Virus record (IMG/VR): IMGVR_UViG_3300046804_002503
Span: 61,678 to 125,677 of that record
Origin: a virus
Reading direction: 5' to 3' (one strand)
DNA: 64,000 bases
Shown here: positions 16,330 through 25,641 of the stretch, piece by piece
How positions within the stretch are numbered: the stretch's first letter is position 1
Layout: the number at the start of each line of letters is the position of its first letter
The notes under the pieces: generated by a model
Seen by the model: the letters and a program-made list of their open reading frames with translations, nothing else
Told to the model about the DNA's origin: nothing
Databases searched by the model: none
Program-made: the position numbers and the translations under genes

Positions 16330-16794
16330 TTACTTTAATTTAGTTAAAAATTCTATTTCTTCACCTGTAGGATCTCCGCAATTTAAACCTTTATAAATTT
16401 TGTTAGAAGGTTTAAAATTTAAATTATTTGAATTTAATTTTTTAAAATAATTTTTAAATAATTTTTTACAAATTTTAGAAATTACTTCTGATACAAAATT
16501 ATTTTCTTCAAAATATTCTGAAAGTTTTTTAAATTCTGAAAAATCTTTATATACTGTAAGAATTTTTAAATTTAATTCTTTATATACAATTTTAATTTCT
16601 AAAATAATGTCTAGAATTTCTTTTTCAACAAAAAATTTAAAAAATTTTTCTTTTCCGGTGATCTTTTTGTTTAAAAGATTCCAATCAGATAATCTATCTA
16701 TTACTCGAGTTAATAGAGTATCTAGATATAGGTGTAGTGGTAGAACTATAATTCTTTGTTCTAAGTAAACCACTAAACTTTCTTTAATTCTCAT
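16330..16794 (-). CDS. Hypothetical lysine-rich protein, 154 aa
   Basis: I do not recognise it. It is helical, rich in Lys, Phe, Ile and Leu, with strongly AT-biased codons that suggest weak protein constraint. A C-terminal 'YKGLNCGDPTGEEIEFLTK' is more conserved-looking. There is no metal, membrane or signal motif. It sits 2 bases upstream of the GT9-like gene and 23 bases downstream of the GIY-YIG-like gene. Confidence 0.5.
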   Translation of the reverse strand: MRIKESLVVYLEQRIIVLPLHLYLDTLLTRVIDRLSDWNLLNKKITGKEKFFKFFVEKEILDIILEIKIVYKELNLKILTVYKDFSEFKKLSEYFEENNFVSEVISKICKKLFKNYFKKLNSNNLNFKPSNKIYKGLNCGDPTGEEIEFLTKLK

Positions 16795-16817
16795 TATATT
16801 TAGAGAATCTGTCAGTT

Positions 16818-17240
16818 TTAAAAATTGTCAACGGTAAAATTTTTAGGGGGTCTACCAATTCTTACGTTGATTATACCATTGTAATATTCCAGCTTGAATA
16901 AAACATCCCTTAAAATTTGTTCTTTTATTTCAAAATAAGCTAATTCCCATTTACTACCACAAGTTTTAATAATGGTAAAAGTAAAATGTTCTTTACCCAG
17001 CCGTAAAATGTCTTCGTTGACTTTATCAGAAGAACTAGTATAAAATTTCCAATCAGATTCTTTGAAGTCTATCCTGTTGCGTTTTTTACCTTTTAAAGGT
17101 TTGCGTTTAACTTTAGAAAAACATTGTTTTTTGCCTATATAATATTTGTTTTCCTTAATGTTATGTATTTCATATATAAACCCAAAGGTATCTTCAGTTA
17201 ATACTACTCCTTCTTTGAGTTGCCAGTGGCCGGTTTCCAT
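16818..17240 (-). CDS. GIY-YIG-like endonuclease
   Basis: A 140-residue protein with 'GFIYEIHNIKENKYYIGKK' near residues 20-38. Here the 'IYEI' strand and 'YYIGKK' turn correspond to the GIY and YIG halves of a GIY-YIG fold like that of T4 Seg-type homing endonucleases. The basic 'KRKPLKGKKRNR' stretch follows. No C-terminal DNA-binding module is obvious. It overlaps the upstream gene by 37 bases. It could be a free-standing homing nuclease or a host-DNA nuclease. Confidence 0.6.
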   Translation of the reverse strand: METGHWQLKEGVVLTEDTFGFIYEIHNIKENKYYIGKKQCFSKVKRKPLKGKKRNRIDFKESDWKFYTSSSDKVNEDILRLGKEHFTFTIIKTCGSKWELAYFEIKEQILRDVLFKLEYYNGIINVRIGRPPKNFTVDNF

Positions 17241-17470
17241 ATTGTTTCAGGGAATGTTCTCCTAATTATGGGTGTTTTTTTCTTTTTCACCTTTTTCTTT
17301 CCTTTCTTAACCACATCTTTACCAGCTATAGCCATAGTTTTATAGGTACTTTCTTGCCCAAAAGCTTCCGGGTTGCCATATACATTAGCTACACCAAATA
17401 CTCCACCAGCTCCGGCGGTGTTCATATTTTCTAATACTTGCTCTATTAAAAGTTGAAAAAAGTTAGACAT
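17204..17470 (-). CDS. Hypothetical small basic protein, 88 aa
   Basis: An 88-residue protein with a helical N-terminus (SNFFQLLIEQVLENM), a central 'NTAGAGGVFGVANVYG' segment and a lysine-rich tail (KKGKKKVKKKK, about residues 55-65). Similar small phage proteins with a 'NTAGAGGVFG' core occur in marine T4-like phages without known function. The basic tail suggests DNA or capsid-interior contact. It is divergent from uvsY across 23 bases. Confidence 0.55.
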   Translation of the reverse strand: MSNFFQLLIEQVLENMNTAGAGGVFGVANVYGNPEAFGQESTYKTMAIAGKDVVKKGKKKVKKKKTPIIRRTFPETIWKPATGNSKKE

Positions 17471-17493
17471 ATAGGATTATTATTAAAATATTT

Positions 17494-17886
17494 ATGTTGG
17501 ACTTAAATCGTTTAAGTGAAGAATTAAAAGAGGATACCAGAATAGATGAATTAAATCTTCTTCAAAAACAATTAATGTTGCCTGGTATTAAACATAAATG
17601 GGTTGCTCGTTTAATTACTGAAAAGAGACATTTAAATTCTTTAATAAGAAAGAAGAAAGTAGCTAAAGCAGCTGTATTATCTTCTTTAAATGATATTCCA
17701 CCTGGCATTCCTAAAGCTTCTTTAGAAAAGAAAATTGATGCCTCAGATACTATACAAAAAATAGATCAAGAAATTGAAGATACTCAAACTATAATTGAGT
17801 ATCTAGAAAAAGTAGAACAAATTTTTCGTTCTATGACCTATGATATTAAAAATATTATAGATATTAATCGTCTGGAGACGACATAA
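17494..17886 (+). CDS. uvsY: UvsY recombination mediator
   Basis: A 130-residue helical protein close to T4 UvsY in length (137). It shows a matching plan: 'LNRLSEELKEDTRIDE' at the N-terminus, a 'KHKWVARLITEK' segment, 'RKKKVAKAAVLSSL', and C-terminal helices ending in a 'MTYDIKNIIDINRLE' stretch. UvsY loads UvsX on gp32-covered ssDNA. The uvsW gene follows with a one-base overlap, the same uvsY-uvsW neighbourhood as in T4. Similarity is moderate, but gene position makes the call firm. Confidence 0.8.
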   Translation: MLDLNRLSEELKEDTRIDELNLLQKQLMLPGIKHKWVARLITEKRHLNSLIRKKKVAKAAVLSSLNDIPPGIPKASLEKKIDASDTIQKIDQEIEDTQTIIEYLEKVEQIFRSMTYDIKNIIDINRLETT

Positions 17887-19325
17887 TGGTGACATTTAGC
17901 TTAATAAATAAAAATAAACAAGCTCAAATATCAGCTCCACCAGAAGAGCTTGACGTTGTGAGGGAAAATTTCTCTACAGCCAATCCATCTTATAGAAGAA
18001 ATTCGGGAAGATTTATTCCCGCCAGGCTTTATAGTATTACCCCACAAGGTAAATTTGAAATAGGTCTTCTAAGGGAAATTTTAGAGTTCTTGCAATTGTC
18101 TAATATACCTTTTCAAGTCCCCGAAGACCTGAAGAAAATTTTTAATCCTACTATTTCGTTAAATAAAGATTTTTCTATTTCAAATCTCTCTAAAAATTAT
18201 AGAGATTATCAAGAACAAAGTATTATAGCAGCTATACGTCAGGGAAGGGGAGTTACTATTATTCCCACTGCCGGGGGAAAGACTCTTATTATGGCTGGTG
18301 TTATAAAAACAATTTGTTCTTTGAAGCAAATAACTGGTAAAATTTTAGTATTAGTACCTTCTCTACAGCTTGTTGAACAAACTGCATCTGATTTTGAAGA
18401 ATATGGTCTAAAAAATGTTTCTAAATGGTCTGGTTCCAACGAATTAAATTATGATTCTGATATAATTGTAGCTGGCACACAAATTTTAATGTCAGACAAA
18501 ACTGATCTTTCTATTTTAGCAGACGTAGAATTACTTTTAGTAGATGAAGTACACTCTCTCAAAAGAGGTAATCGTATTAATGAAGTATTAAAACTAGTAC
18601 CTACTATTCATAAATTTGGATTTACAGGCACAATGCCTTCTCAAAAAATAGATCAGTGGAATATTATAGGTAAAATAGGACCCGTAACATACGAACAAAA
18701 AACTCACACCCTCAAAGAACAAAGTTATGTGTCTAAATTTAAAATTATAATTTTAAATGTTATACATAACAATGCTGTAAATTTTGATGTAGATTTTTCT
18801 CAGCCAGCTCTTGCTTATCAGCAGGAATTAGAATTTTTAACAAATAATGCTAGAAGAAATGAAATCATAGTTAATCTAACATTAAAACTAAAAGAAAATT
18901 CTCTAATAATGGTAGACAGAATAGAACATGGTAATTTAATTTACGAACAATTATCTAACTCAGCTAATTTAAAAGACAGACCAGTTTATTTTATTCAAGG
19001 AGCTACAGAGGTTGAAGATAGAGAAAAGATAAGAGCTTTAATGGACGCACGTCGTGATGTAATTGTGGTAGCTATTTCTAAAATTTTTAGTACCGGTATC
19101 AATATACCTAATTTACACAACATTATTTTTGCAACTATAGGTAAAGCTAAAATAAAAATTATGCAATCTATAGGAAGAGCCTTAAGGTTGCATCACACTA
19201 AAACTGAAGCTACTATATTTGATATAGCAGACAATACCAAATACGGATCTAAACATGTTTTAGAACGTAAAAAAATGTACAATTTAGAAAAATATGAATA
19301 CATCGAAAAAGAAATCCACGCGTAA
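17886..19325 (+). CDS. uvsW: UvsW ATP-dependent helicase
   Basis: A 479-residue superfamily 2 helicase. An N-terminal domain of about 95 residues is followed by 'YRDYQEQSI' (Q-motif-like), Walker A PTAGGKT (127-133), 'VPSLQLVEQ', DEVH at about 219-222, 'FTGTM' and 'QSIGRALR' (motif VI). UvsW resolves R-loops and recombination intermediates in T4 and helps switch from origin- to recombination-dependent replication. It overlaps the gp55-like gene by 32 bases, so translation is coupled. Confidence 0.9.
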   Translation: MVTFSLINKNKQAQISAPPEELDVVRENFSTANPSYRRNSGRFIPARLYSITPQGKFEIGLLREILEFLQLSNIPFQVPEDLKKIFNPTISLNKDFSISNLSKNYRDYQEQSIIAAIRQGRGVTIIPTAGGKTLIMAGVIKTICSLKQITGKILVLVPSLQLVEQTASDFEEYGLKNVSKWSGSNELNYDSDIIVAGTQILMSDKTDLSILADVELLLVDEVHSLKRGNRINEVLKLVPTIHKFGFTGTMPSQKIDQWNIIGKIGPVTYEQKTHTLKEQSYVSKFKIIILNVIHNNAVNFDVDFSQPALAYQQELEFLTNNARRNEIIVNLTLKLKENSLIMVDRIEHGNLIYEQLSNSANLKDRPVYFIQGATEVEDREKIRALMDARRDVIVVAISKIFSTGINIPNLHNIIFATIGKAKIKIMQSIGRALRLHHTKTEATIFDIADNTKYGSKHVLERKKMYNLEKYEYIEKEIHA

Positions 19326-20001
19326 CACCACTAATTTTAAATCTCAAGATCCAGAAGATGATTTTGAAGAAATTGAGTTTGAAGAAGAGATAGGTGATTT
19401 AGAGGAATTAGCGGGTGAAGAATTCACTGAAACAGAATTAGAGGAAATGGAAGAGGAATTAGATGATGCAGAAATTTTAGAAGAAACAGAAGAGGGCGAA
19501 GATTATGAAGATGAGGAGTATGAAAATTCTATTAAAAAGAAAAAGAAAATTAAAAATAAAAAGAAGGCTGATAAAGATCGATATTATGTTAATCCCTTAG
19601 AGTTTGATAAAGAAATTGGAGATTATTATGAATCTGGACACATGTCTGACAATCTTGCAACCATGATCAGCAATATAGCCAACAAATTAAGTTATGCTCC
19701 CAATTTTATTAACTATACGTTTAGAGAAGAAATGGTGGGAGATGGAATTATTAGAATGTTTAAAGCTTTAACAACTAAAAAGTATGATCACCAAAAAGGA
19801 GCATCAGCTTCTGCAGGTCCTTTCTCATATTTTACTCGCATTGCTTTTAATGCTTTTCGTAATAGAATTAAAAAAGAAAAACACATGAGAGAAACTCACG
19901 AAAAGTATCAAAATGAACTTATGATGTTTTCAGAAAATTATAACACTATTACCAAAAACAACCAACAGCGCATTTCTGTTAATCCCAATTCTTTTTATTA
20001 A
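19294..20001 (+). CDS. 55: Late sigma factor gp55 with acidic N-terminal extension
   Basis: A 235-residue protein. Residues about 100-235 match T4 gp55: 'MISNIANKLSYAPNF', 'FREEMVGDGIIRMFKALTT', 'YFTRIAFNAFRNRIKKEKH'. gp55 is a minimal sigma-2-like factor that directs host RNA polymerase to TATAAATA late promoters together with gp33 and clamp gp45. Residues about 17-80 form a Glu/Asp-rich tract followed by a Lys-rich tract (about 81-95), absent from T4 gp55. The last residues ('NPNSFY') could be the clamp-contact hydrophobic tail. The start at 19294 is required to include the overlap with uvsW. Confidence 0.85.
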   Translation: MNTSKKKSTRNTTNFKSQDPEDDFEEIEFEEEIGDLEELAGEEFTETELEEMEEELDDAEILEETEEGEDYEDEEYENSIKKKKKIKNKKKADKDRYYVNPLEFDKEIGDYYESGHMSDNLATMISNIANKLSYAPNFINYTFREEMVGDGIIRMFKALTTKKYDHQKGASASAGPFSYFTRIAFNAFRNRIKKEKHMRETHEKYQNELMMFSENYNTITKNNQQRISVNPNSFY

Positions 20002-21068
20002 TGAATAAAATTCAAATTAAAGGTCCTAAAGTAGGTTTATTTTCTGACATTCATATAGGTCTAGGTCAAGACAGCTCTATATGGCACAAAAATATATTAG
20101 AATTTGCAGACTGGGTTGTAGATTTTTATGAAAAAAGAGGTATTTCAGAAATTTTAATACCCGGTGATATATTTCACAATCGTAATGAAATATCAGTTAA
20201 CACTTTAAGTGTAGCTCAAAGTTTTTTTAAAAAATTTGAAGGATTTAAACTTTACATTTCTACTGGTAATCACGATTGTTACTACAAGGACCGCACAGAC
20301 ATAAATTCTATTTCTATGTTGGGTGGTTGGGATAACATAGTATTAGTAGATAAACAGCCTCAAGTCTTTTCTATTTTTAACTCAGATAAGACTTTATCCA
20401 TGATTCCGTGGGGTGTAGATATACCGAACATTCCTCAATCAGACATTTGTGTAGGACATTTTGAAATAACATCTTTTAAAATGAATTCTTTTAAAGTGTG
20501 CGATCATGGTTGGGAATCTACAGACATCTTAAGCAAATCACCTTTCATTATTACCGGACACTTCCACACTCCTTGTCTTAGGAATTATAGTAAAGGAAAA
20601 ATATTATACCTTGGAAGTCCCTATCAACAAAACTTTGGTGATGCAGGTGATACTAGAGGAGTGTATATTTTAAATCTACTAAATGATGAAACAGAATTTA
20701 TAGAAAACAACATTTCTCCTACCCATCAAAAAATACTTTTAAGTTCTTTGTTAAATGGTGAGGTGTCTACAACTACCCTTAAAAGTATTATTCCTAATAA
20801 TATGGTTAGTTTGGTAATCGATTCTAATTTAGAACCGTCTAAATTATCTTTATTATCGGCTAAAATTCAAAAATTGAATCCGAAATTTTTTAGAACAGAC
20901 TATCAAAACACTGATCAAACTTTAAATTTATCTACAAGTGGTACCAGTCAATATGATTCTATAGATATACCTCAAAATATTAATGATTTTGTAGAAGCTT
21001 TGGATATTTTACACAAAAATGAAACGTGCCTTTACTTAAATGAGCTTTATCATAAATTAGCTATATGA
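20001..21068 (+). CDS. 47: Recombination nuclease subunit gp47 (SbcD/Mre11-like)
   Basis: A 355-residue calcineurin-like phosphoesterase. Metal ligands lie in SDIHIG (D16, H18), GDIF (D56), GNHD (N90-H91-D92) and 'ITGHFHT' (about 185-191). With gp46 it forms the MR complex that resects DNA ends for recombination. The length fits T4 gp47 (339). Unlike the T4 order, its partner gp46 does not follow directly; a nine-gene glycosyltransferase set separates them. One base shares the gp55 stop. Confidence 0.92.
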   Translation: MNKIQIKGPKVGLFSDIHIGLGQDSSIWHKNILEFADWVVDFYEKRGISEILIPGDIFHNRNEISVNTLSVAQSFFKKFEGFKLYISTGNHDCYYKDRTDINSISMLGGWDNIVLVDKQPQVFSIFNSDKTLSMIPWGVDIPNIPQSDICVGHFEITSFKMNSFKVCDHGWESTDILSKSPFIITGHFHTPCLRNYSKGKILYLGSPYQQNFGDAGDTRGVYILNLLNDETEFIENNISPTHQKILLSSLLNGEVSTTTLKSIIPNNMVSLVIDSNLEPSKLSLLSAKIQKLNPKFFRTDYQNTDQTLNLSTSGTSQYDSIDIPQNINDFVEALDILHKNETCLYLNELYHKLAI

Positions 21069-21811
21069 GTATCGCAATAGGTATTTTAGATAACCACTCC
21101 CAATTAGATTATGACAATTGTTATAATTCTATACCCGAAGCGTTAAGAGATTCTATTTTCACAGTTTCTAGCACTAACAACAAACTTAAAGGTAAAAATT
21201 TTAAATTTACTCGAGAAACCTCTTATGCTGCAATGAGGAATTATGCTCTATCTCAATTTAGAGCCAACCCCGACCTAAAGTATTATTTTCTTATCAATTC
21301 TAATTTAGCTGTAACAGATGTTAATATTTTTAATCATACTATTAATTTGGCTAGTAATTTTGGAACATGGTTCATGACCGGGCCATGTGGCAATGTTCTA
21401 GAGGTAGAAGATGAAGATCATAAATTAACCCTTCAAGTTTCACCAGAATTGAATACTAATTTTTTGTTTATTCATTTTGGAATTATTAAAAATTGTGGTT
21501 ATTTTAACGAACAGTTTTATGAAACAGACATTTTAGATGTTTTAGATTACATTATACGAATGAGAAACAATGGATTGTATTTGCCTCATTTTTATAATCC
21601 TATAGTTAATTTTGGTTTATATAAATCAGAATCTAAAGTTCAAAAAATACCAGCAAGAAATTTAGAAAAGGGTATATCTTTATCTTTTGGACTATTTCAA
21701 CATTTACACGGATATATTCCTGGACATTCAGATCCTAAACCAGTTAGCAAAGAAGATATGTTTGCAGCTTTAGAAAAATTACAAGAAAAATATGCCAGAC
21801 GCGCGCAATAA
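21065..21811 (+). CDS. Glycosyltransferase-like protein 1 (degenerate GT-A)
   Basis: A 248-residue protein with GT-A-like alternation, a 'YAAMRNYALSQFRANPDLKYYFLINSNLAV' region where the usual DxD is replaced by N-S-N, and a C-terminal 'LFQHLHGYIPGH'. The missing acidic pair may mean lost catalysis or a non-canonical donor site. It starts within the gp47 stop codon (ATGA), the first of nine overlapping genes. Acceptor and donor are unknown. Confidence 0.55.
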   Translation: MSIAIGILDNHSQLDYDNCYNSIPEALRDSIFTVSSTNNKLKGKNFKFTRETSYAAMRNYALSQFRANPDLKYYFLINSNLAVTDVNIFNHTINLASNFGTWFMTGPCGNVLEVEDEDHKLTLQVSPELNTNFLFIHFGIIKNCGYFNEQFYETDILDVLDYIIRMRNNGLYLPHFYNPIVNFGLYKSESKVQKIPARNLEKGISLSFGLFQHLHGYIPGHSDPKPVSKEDMFAALEKLQEKYARRAQ

Positions 21812-22589
21812 AATCGGTGTAGGAATTATTACATGTAATAGAGAAGACTTTTTAAAAAAATGTCTAGGTTCTATTCCTGAATATATAGATGAATTAGTCA
21901 TAGTTAATGACGGTAAAGTTTTATCTAAGGAAATAGAAATTCGAGGTTCTTTAATACAAAACCCCACAGGCAAACAAGTAGGAAAATGTAAAAATTTAGC
22001 TATGTCTCATCTCTTAAATAGAGGATGTGATTATATTTTTACATTAGAAGATGATATAATGATTAAAGACCCAGAAACTTTTAATCATTATATAAATGCT
22101 AGTCTAGAAACTGGATTAGAACATTTTAATTTTGGTTTTTCTCAAAAAGAAAATCTTACACCAGATTTAAAACCAGTTTATAGAAAAATAGTCAAATATA
22201 AAAATTGTTCTATTGTATTGACTCCTAATGTTTTAGGGGCTTTAACTTTTTATACCCGTCAAGCATTGCAAACTATTGGATTACATCATTTTAAATTTAA
22301 TAAAGGACACGGTGATCATCCAGAATTAACATACAGGGCTTGGAAACACGGATTTACTACACCTTTTTGGTGGTTTGCAGACATCTACGGCAGCTGGGAC
22401 ATGATAGAAAATCTTTCTAATATGGGATCTGACAGTGTAGTAAGAAACCAAGAAGACATGATGAAAAATTTTTATGAAGCTTGCAACATTTTCAAAGAAC
22501 TTCATGGGGTTCATATGCTAGAGGTACCTCAAGTACCAGAACAAGAAGTAATAACTTTCTTAAAAAATAAAGTTAAAAATGAAAGCTAA
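21792..22589 (+). CDS. Glycosyltransferase 2 (GT2-like)
   Basis: A 265-residue GT-A protein: 'IGVGIITCNREDFLKKCLGSIP' (N-terminal nucleotide-binding strand), 'ELVIVNDG', and 'YIFTLEDDIMI' (about residues 77-87), giving the DD metal pair. Later 'GHGDHPELTYRAWKHGF' resembles the acceptor loop. It overlaps the preceding gene by 20 bases and the next by 11, so the series is translated as a unit. The sugar is not predictable. Confidence 0.75.
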   Translation: MPDARNKIGVGIITCNREDFLKKCLGSIPEYIDELVIVNDGKVLSKEIEIRGSLIQNPTGKQVGKCKNLAMSHLLNRGCDYIFTLEDDIMIKDPETFNHYINASLETGLEHFNFGFSQKENLTPDLKPVYRKIVKYKNCSIVLTPNVLGALTFYTRQALQTIGLHHFKFNKGHGDHPELTYRAWKHGFTTPFWWFADIYGSWDMIENLSNMGSDSVVRNQEDMMKNFYEACNIFKELHGVHMLEVPQVPEQEVITFLKNKVKNES

Positions 22590-23361
22590 AATAGGAGTAG
22601 GTTTATTAACCTATAATAGGCCAGATTATTATAAAAGAGTTTTATTTTCTATACCCAAACAGAAAATAGATCATTTGACTGTAGTTAATGATGGTACTTT
22701 TGAATATGCTTCAACAGATGATGCAGAAACTGTAATTTTAACTAAAAAACAAGCCGGAGTTTCTTTTAGTAAAAATCTTATATTAAAAGATCTTTTAAAA
22801 AAAGGTTGTACTCATCTTTTTTTAATTGAAGATGACAACCTTGTTATTCATCCAGATGTATTTGATGTTTATATTAACACTGCAAATTATTACGGCGTAC
22901 ATCATTTGGCTTACGAAAGATTGACTCGTACAGAAAACACCCTCAAAGCTAGTTATAAAGATCCAAATTCTGAATATGGTTTAGATTTTTTTCATAATGC
23001 AGAGGCTGGATTTACATATATTCATGCTGATTTAGTAAACAAATACGGATTGTTTGATGAAAATTATTTTAATGCCTTTGAACATGTAGATTTTACCTAT
23101 AATTTAGTTAAAAATAAAGTAGCACCTCCCTTTTGGTATTTTCCGGATGTGTTAAACAGTAACTACTATGTTTTAGAAATTCCCAACAGCTTAAACAATT
23201 CTTCTATCACCAATAAACCAGGTTACAATGAAAATGTCAAAAATGGAGCTGAATATTTTATAAAAAAGTGGGGCATTTTTACTAATCAAATTCAAGAACC
23301 CTCCATAGAAGATTTAAAAAATTCCTTAAAATATCTTAAATCTACATATCAAATAAAATGA
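22579..23361 (+). CDS. Glycosyltransferase 3 (GT2-like)
   Basis: A 260-residue paralogue-like partner of the gene before it, with the same opening ('IGVGLLTYNRPDYYKRVLFSIP'), 'LTVVNDG' and 'LFLIEDDNLVI' (about residues 76-86). Shared architecture suggests an old gene duplication. It overlaps the next gene by 4 bases. It probably transfers a nucleotide-activated sugar; whether to a glycan or to DNA is unknown. Confidence 0.75.
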   Translation: MKAKIGVGLLTYNRPDYYKRVLFSIPKQKIDHLTVVNDGTFEYASTDDAETVILTKKQAGVSFSKNLILKDLLKKGCTHLFLIEDDNLVIHPDVFDVYINTANYYGVHHLAYERLTRTENTLKASYKDPNSEYGLDFFHNAEAGFTYIHADLVNKYGLFDENYFNAFEHVDFTYNLVKNKVAPPFWYFPDVLNSNYYVLEIPNSLNNSSITNKPGYNENVKNGAEYFIKKWGIFTNQIQEPSIEDLKNSLKYLKSTYQIK

Positions 23362-24173
23362 AAAAGATTTTATTAACAACTAATACATTCTCTTCTTATA
23401 AAAGACAAGATTTGTCTATAGAAAAAATGTCTTTATTAAAGAATAAAAACCAAAATGTAGAATGTGCTTTAATACAATACAAAAATGAGAAAGTTCCTTA
23501 CAACAAATTAAAGATTTTAGATGTTCTGGACAGGGGTTCTCATACTACCTTAGGAACTAAAAAGTCCCTCCCTTATATCAAAGATTTATTTGATGCTTCT
23601 GCAGAAGCATCTGAAGAGATTTTTGTTTTTAGTAACAGTGATATTACTCTTTCTCAAAAATTAATAGATTATATTAACAATAATGAAATAGAAGCTTTGG
23701 GAGTATCTCGTATAGATATACTAGAAGTAGATAATTTGTCTCAACCTAGTCAAATTATTCGTATGGAACCAGCCGGATTTGATACTTGGATAGTTAATAA
23801 ATCTTGGTGGTTTAAACATAGACATCTTTTTCCTGACATGTTATTAGGTAGGCCAGAGTTTGATGTAGCTTATACAGCTATTATGGATTTAAATTCCATC
23901 AATGTACACGAAAGTACAGAATATCTTACCTACCACTACATGCACGAAATAGTTTCATTTGAAAGAGATGAATGTTATCATTTTAATGTAGATCAAAAAA
24001 ATAATAAACTTAAACCTCTTTTTGATTGGTGGGGCTATATATGCAATAGTACCTATCTAGATAGATCAGATTTTGGACAATTTTTAAATTTTAAGCCCAA
24101 TGAAAAAGACATTATTAAACATTATGTTGCAGAGGCTAAAAACAATTCTAAATTAAAAGAATTTATTTTGTGA
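23358..24173 (+). CDS. Glycosyltransferase-like protein 4
   Basis: A 271-residue protein with an 'FVFSNSDITLS' segment near residues 92-102, a GT-A metal-site position with N-S-D in place of DxD. A 'RMEPAGFDTWIVNKSWWF' stretch follows, as in bacterial and phage GT-A proteins of the DUF6492/GT type. The N-terminal strand 'KKILLTTNTFSSY' fits a Rossmann start. It overlaps both neighbours by 4 bases. Function is inferred from fold and neighbours. Confidence 0.6.
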   Translation: MKKILLTTNTFSSYKRQDLSIEKMSLLKNKNQNVECALIQYKNEKVPYNKLKILDVLDRGSHTTLGTKKSLPYIKDLFDASAEASEEIFVFSNSDITLSQKLIDYINNNEIEALGVSRIDILEVDNLSQPSQIIRMEPAGFDTWIVNKSWWFKHRHLFPDMLLGRPEFDVAYTAIMDLNSINVHESTEYLTYHYMHEIVSFERDECYHFNVDQKNNKLKPLFDWWGYICNSTYLDRSDFGQFLNFKPNEKDIIKHYVAEAKNNSKLKEFIL

Positions 24174-24865
24174 AACCTTCCCTTTGTATAATTTTACCCG
24201 GTAAAATAGGTGATATAGTTATATGTTTACCTATAGCCAAATATTATGCAGATTTGGGTTATGAGGTTATATGGCCAGTCTGGGATTTTTTAATTCAAAA
24301 TTTTACAGATCATATAGACTATGTAAAATTTATACCAGTAAGTTTTAACAAAGGTGTAACAGAAAGCTTAAATCTTGCTAAAGAAAATAATTGGAAAGCT
24401 TTAGATTTATCTTTTACCAATCAAGACTGTTGGCACAATGAAAATACAAAAAAATTTCAGTCTCAATCTAAACCATTTGATGAATTTAGGTATGAATTAG
24501 CTCAAGTAGATTTTTCAGAAAAATGGAAATTAACTTTTAATCGTATTCCAGAAAGAGAACAAAACATTTTAAACTTTTTAAACACAAAAGGCAATTTTTC
24601 TTTAGCTCATTTAGAGGGCTCAGATAGTCGGGCAGATATTTCTTTTAACAATCCTAAGAATTTACCAATATACCACGTTCAACCAATAACTACATCTATT
24701 TTTGATTGGACATTAGCTTTAGAAAAAGCAGATTATCTTATAATGTATGATAGTTGTGTAGCAAATTTAATAGAACAACTTAATTTATCTAATAAAAAAT
24801 TCTTTATCAAAAGATCTCCTCCCAAAGCAACACCCACACTGCGTAACAAATGGACAATACTATAA
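24170..24865 (+). CDS. Glycosyltransferase 5 (GT9-like, GT-B)
   Basis: A 231-residue protein with a GTG start at 24170. The N-terminus 'LCIILPGKIGDIVICLPIAKYY' is the heptosyltransferase (GT9) phosphate-binding loop, followed by 'YEVIWPVWDFL'. The C-terminal 'ALEKADYLIMYDSCVANLI' matches the D-S-x-x-A-N donor site. It is short for a two-domain GT-B enzyme, so it may be a reduced form. It overlaps the next gene by 16 bases. Confidence 0.65.
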   Translation: MKPSLCIILPGKIGDIVICLPIAKYYADLGYEVIWPVWDFLIQNFTDHIDYVKFIPVSFNKGVTESLNLAKENNWKALDLSFTNQDCWHNENTKKFQSQSKPFDEFRYELAQVDFSEKWKLTFNRIPEREQNILNFLNTKGNFSLAHLEGSDSRADISFNNPKNLPIYHVQPITTSIFDWTLALEKADYLIMYDSCVANLIEQLNLSNKKFFIKRSPPKATPTLRNKWTIL

Positions 24866-25641
24866 AAAACATAGCCTTTACAATAGTTTTAAATGGTATG
24901 CCATTTATAAAAAGACAAATGGAAATTATTCCTAAAGTTTTTGATCATTGGTTTATAGTAGAAGGAGTTAGTTTACCAGTTAATTGTACTAGCTGGTGTA
25001 GTTTACCAGATAAAAAATGGTATAATTCAAATTTTTGTAGTACAGATGGTACCTATGAATTTTTAAATTCTATTAACAATCCCAACATTACAATCTTAAG
25101 AAAAAATAATCCTTGGAATGGTAAAATAGAAATGTGTAATGCCTTTATGCCACAGGTATCAAATTCTATTTTAATGGAATTTGATGTTGATGAAATATGG
25201 GATGAAACGGTTCTAAAAGATTTATTATATAATTGTAAATCTAAATTTTATGATTTTGATTCAATGAAATTTAAATGTAATTACTTTGTAGGTGATAATT
25301 TAAAAATAATTACAGAAAATTCTTATGGAGATTATCCGGAAGAATGGGTTCGTTTGTGGACCATATACGAACCGACTCACTTTGTAAGTCATGAACCACC
25401 TAGAATTTTTAAAAAAGAAAATAGAATTGTAGAAAAGAAAACAACATCTAAAAGAGGTTGGATGTTTGATCACTATGCTTACACCACTCCTGAGCAATTA
25501 ATTTTTAAAGAAAATTTTTATAACTATACCAATGCATACAATCAGTGGGTTGATATGCAAAAACAAACTAAATTTCCATGCGAGGTAAATCATTTTTTAA
25601 AGTGGATACCTTCTGGAGTATATGCTGATAAAATATGTTAA
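24850..25641 (+). CDS. Glycosyltransferase-like protein 6 (GT-A, GT2/GT17-like)
   Basis: A 263-residue protein with 'IAFTIVLNGMPFIKRQMEIIP' as the first strand and 'ILMEFDVDEIW' (about residues 112-122), giving the DxD metal motif. Its opening recalls GT17-like and DUF5672-like enzymes that share the 'NG-x-PF' entry. The C-terminus 'FDHYAYTTPEQL' contains the usual His-rich acceptor-side element. It overlaps neighbours by 16 and 7 bases. Confidence 0.65.
   Translation: MDNTIKNIAFTIVLNGMPFIKRQMEIIPKVFDHWFIVEGVSLPVNCTSWCSLPDKKWYNSNFCSTDGTYEFLNSINNPNITILRKNNPWNGKIEMCNAFMPQVSNSILMEFDVDEIWDETVLKDLLYNCKSKFYDFDSMKFKCNYFVGDNLKIITENSYGDYPEEWVRLWTIYEPTHFVSHEPPRIFKKENRIVEKKTTSKRGWMFDHYAYTTPEQLIFKENFYNYTNAYNQWVDMQKQTKFPCEVNHFLKWIPSGVYADKIC

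Noticed and set aside
16818-17240. Homing endonuclease inserted into an intron
   Set aside because: Flanking genes are intact and no split gene was seen; it is free-standing.
21065-21811. First glycosyltransferase as part of gp47
   Set aside because: It starts in the gp47 stop codon with its own ATG and has a separate GT-A-like fold, so it is a distinct gene.
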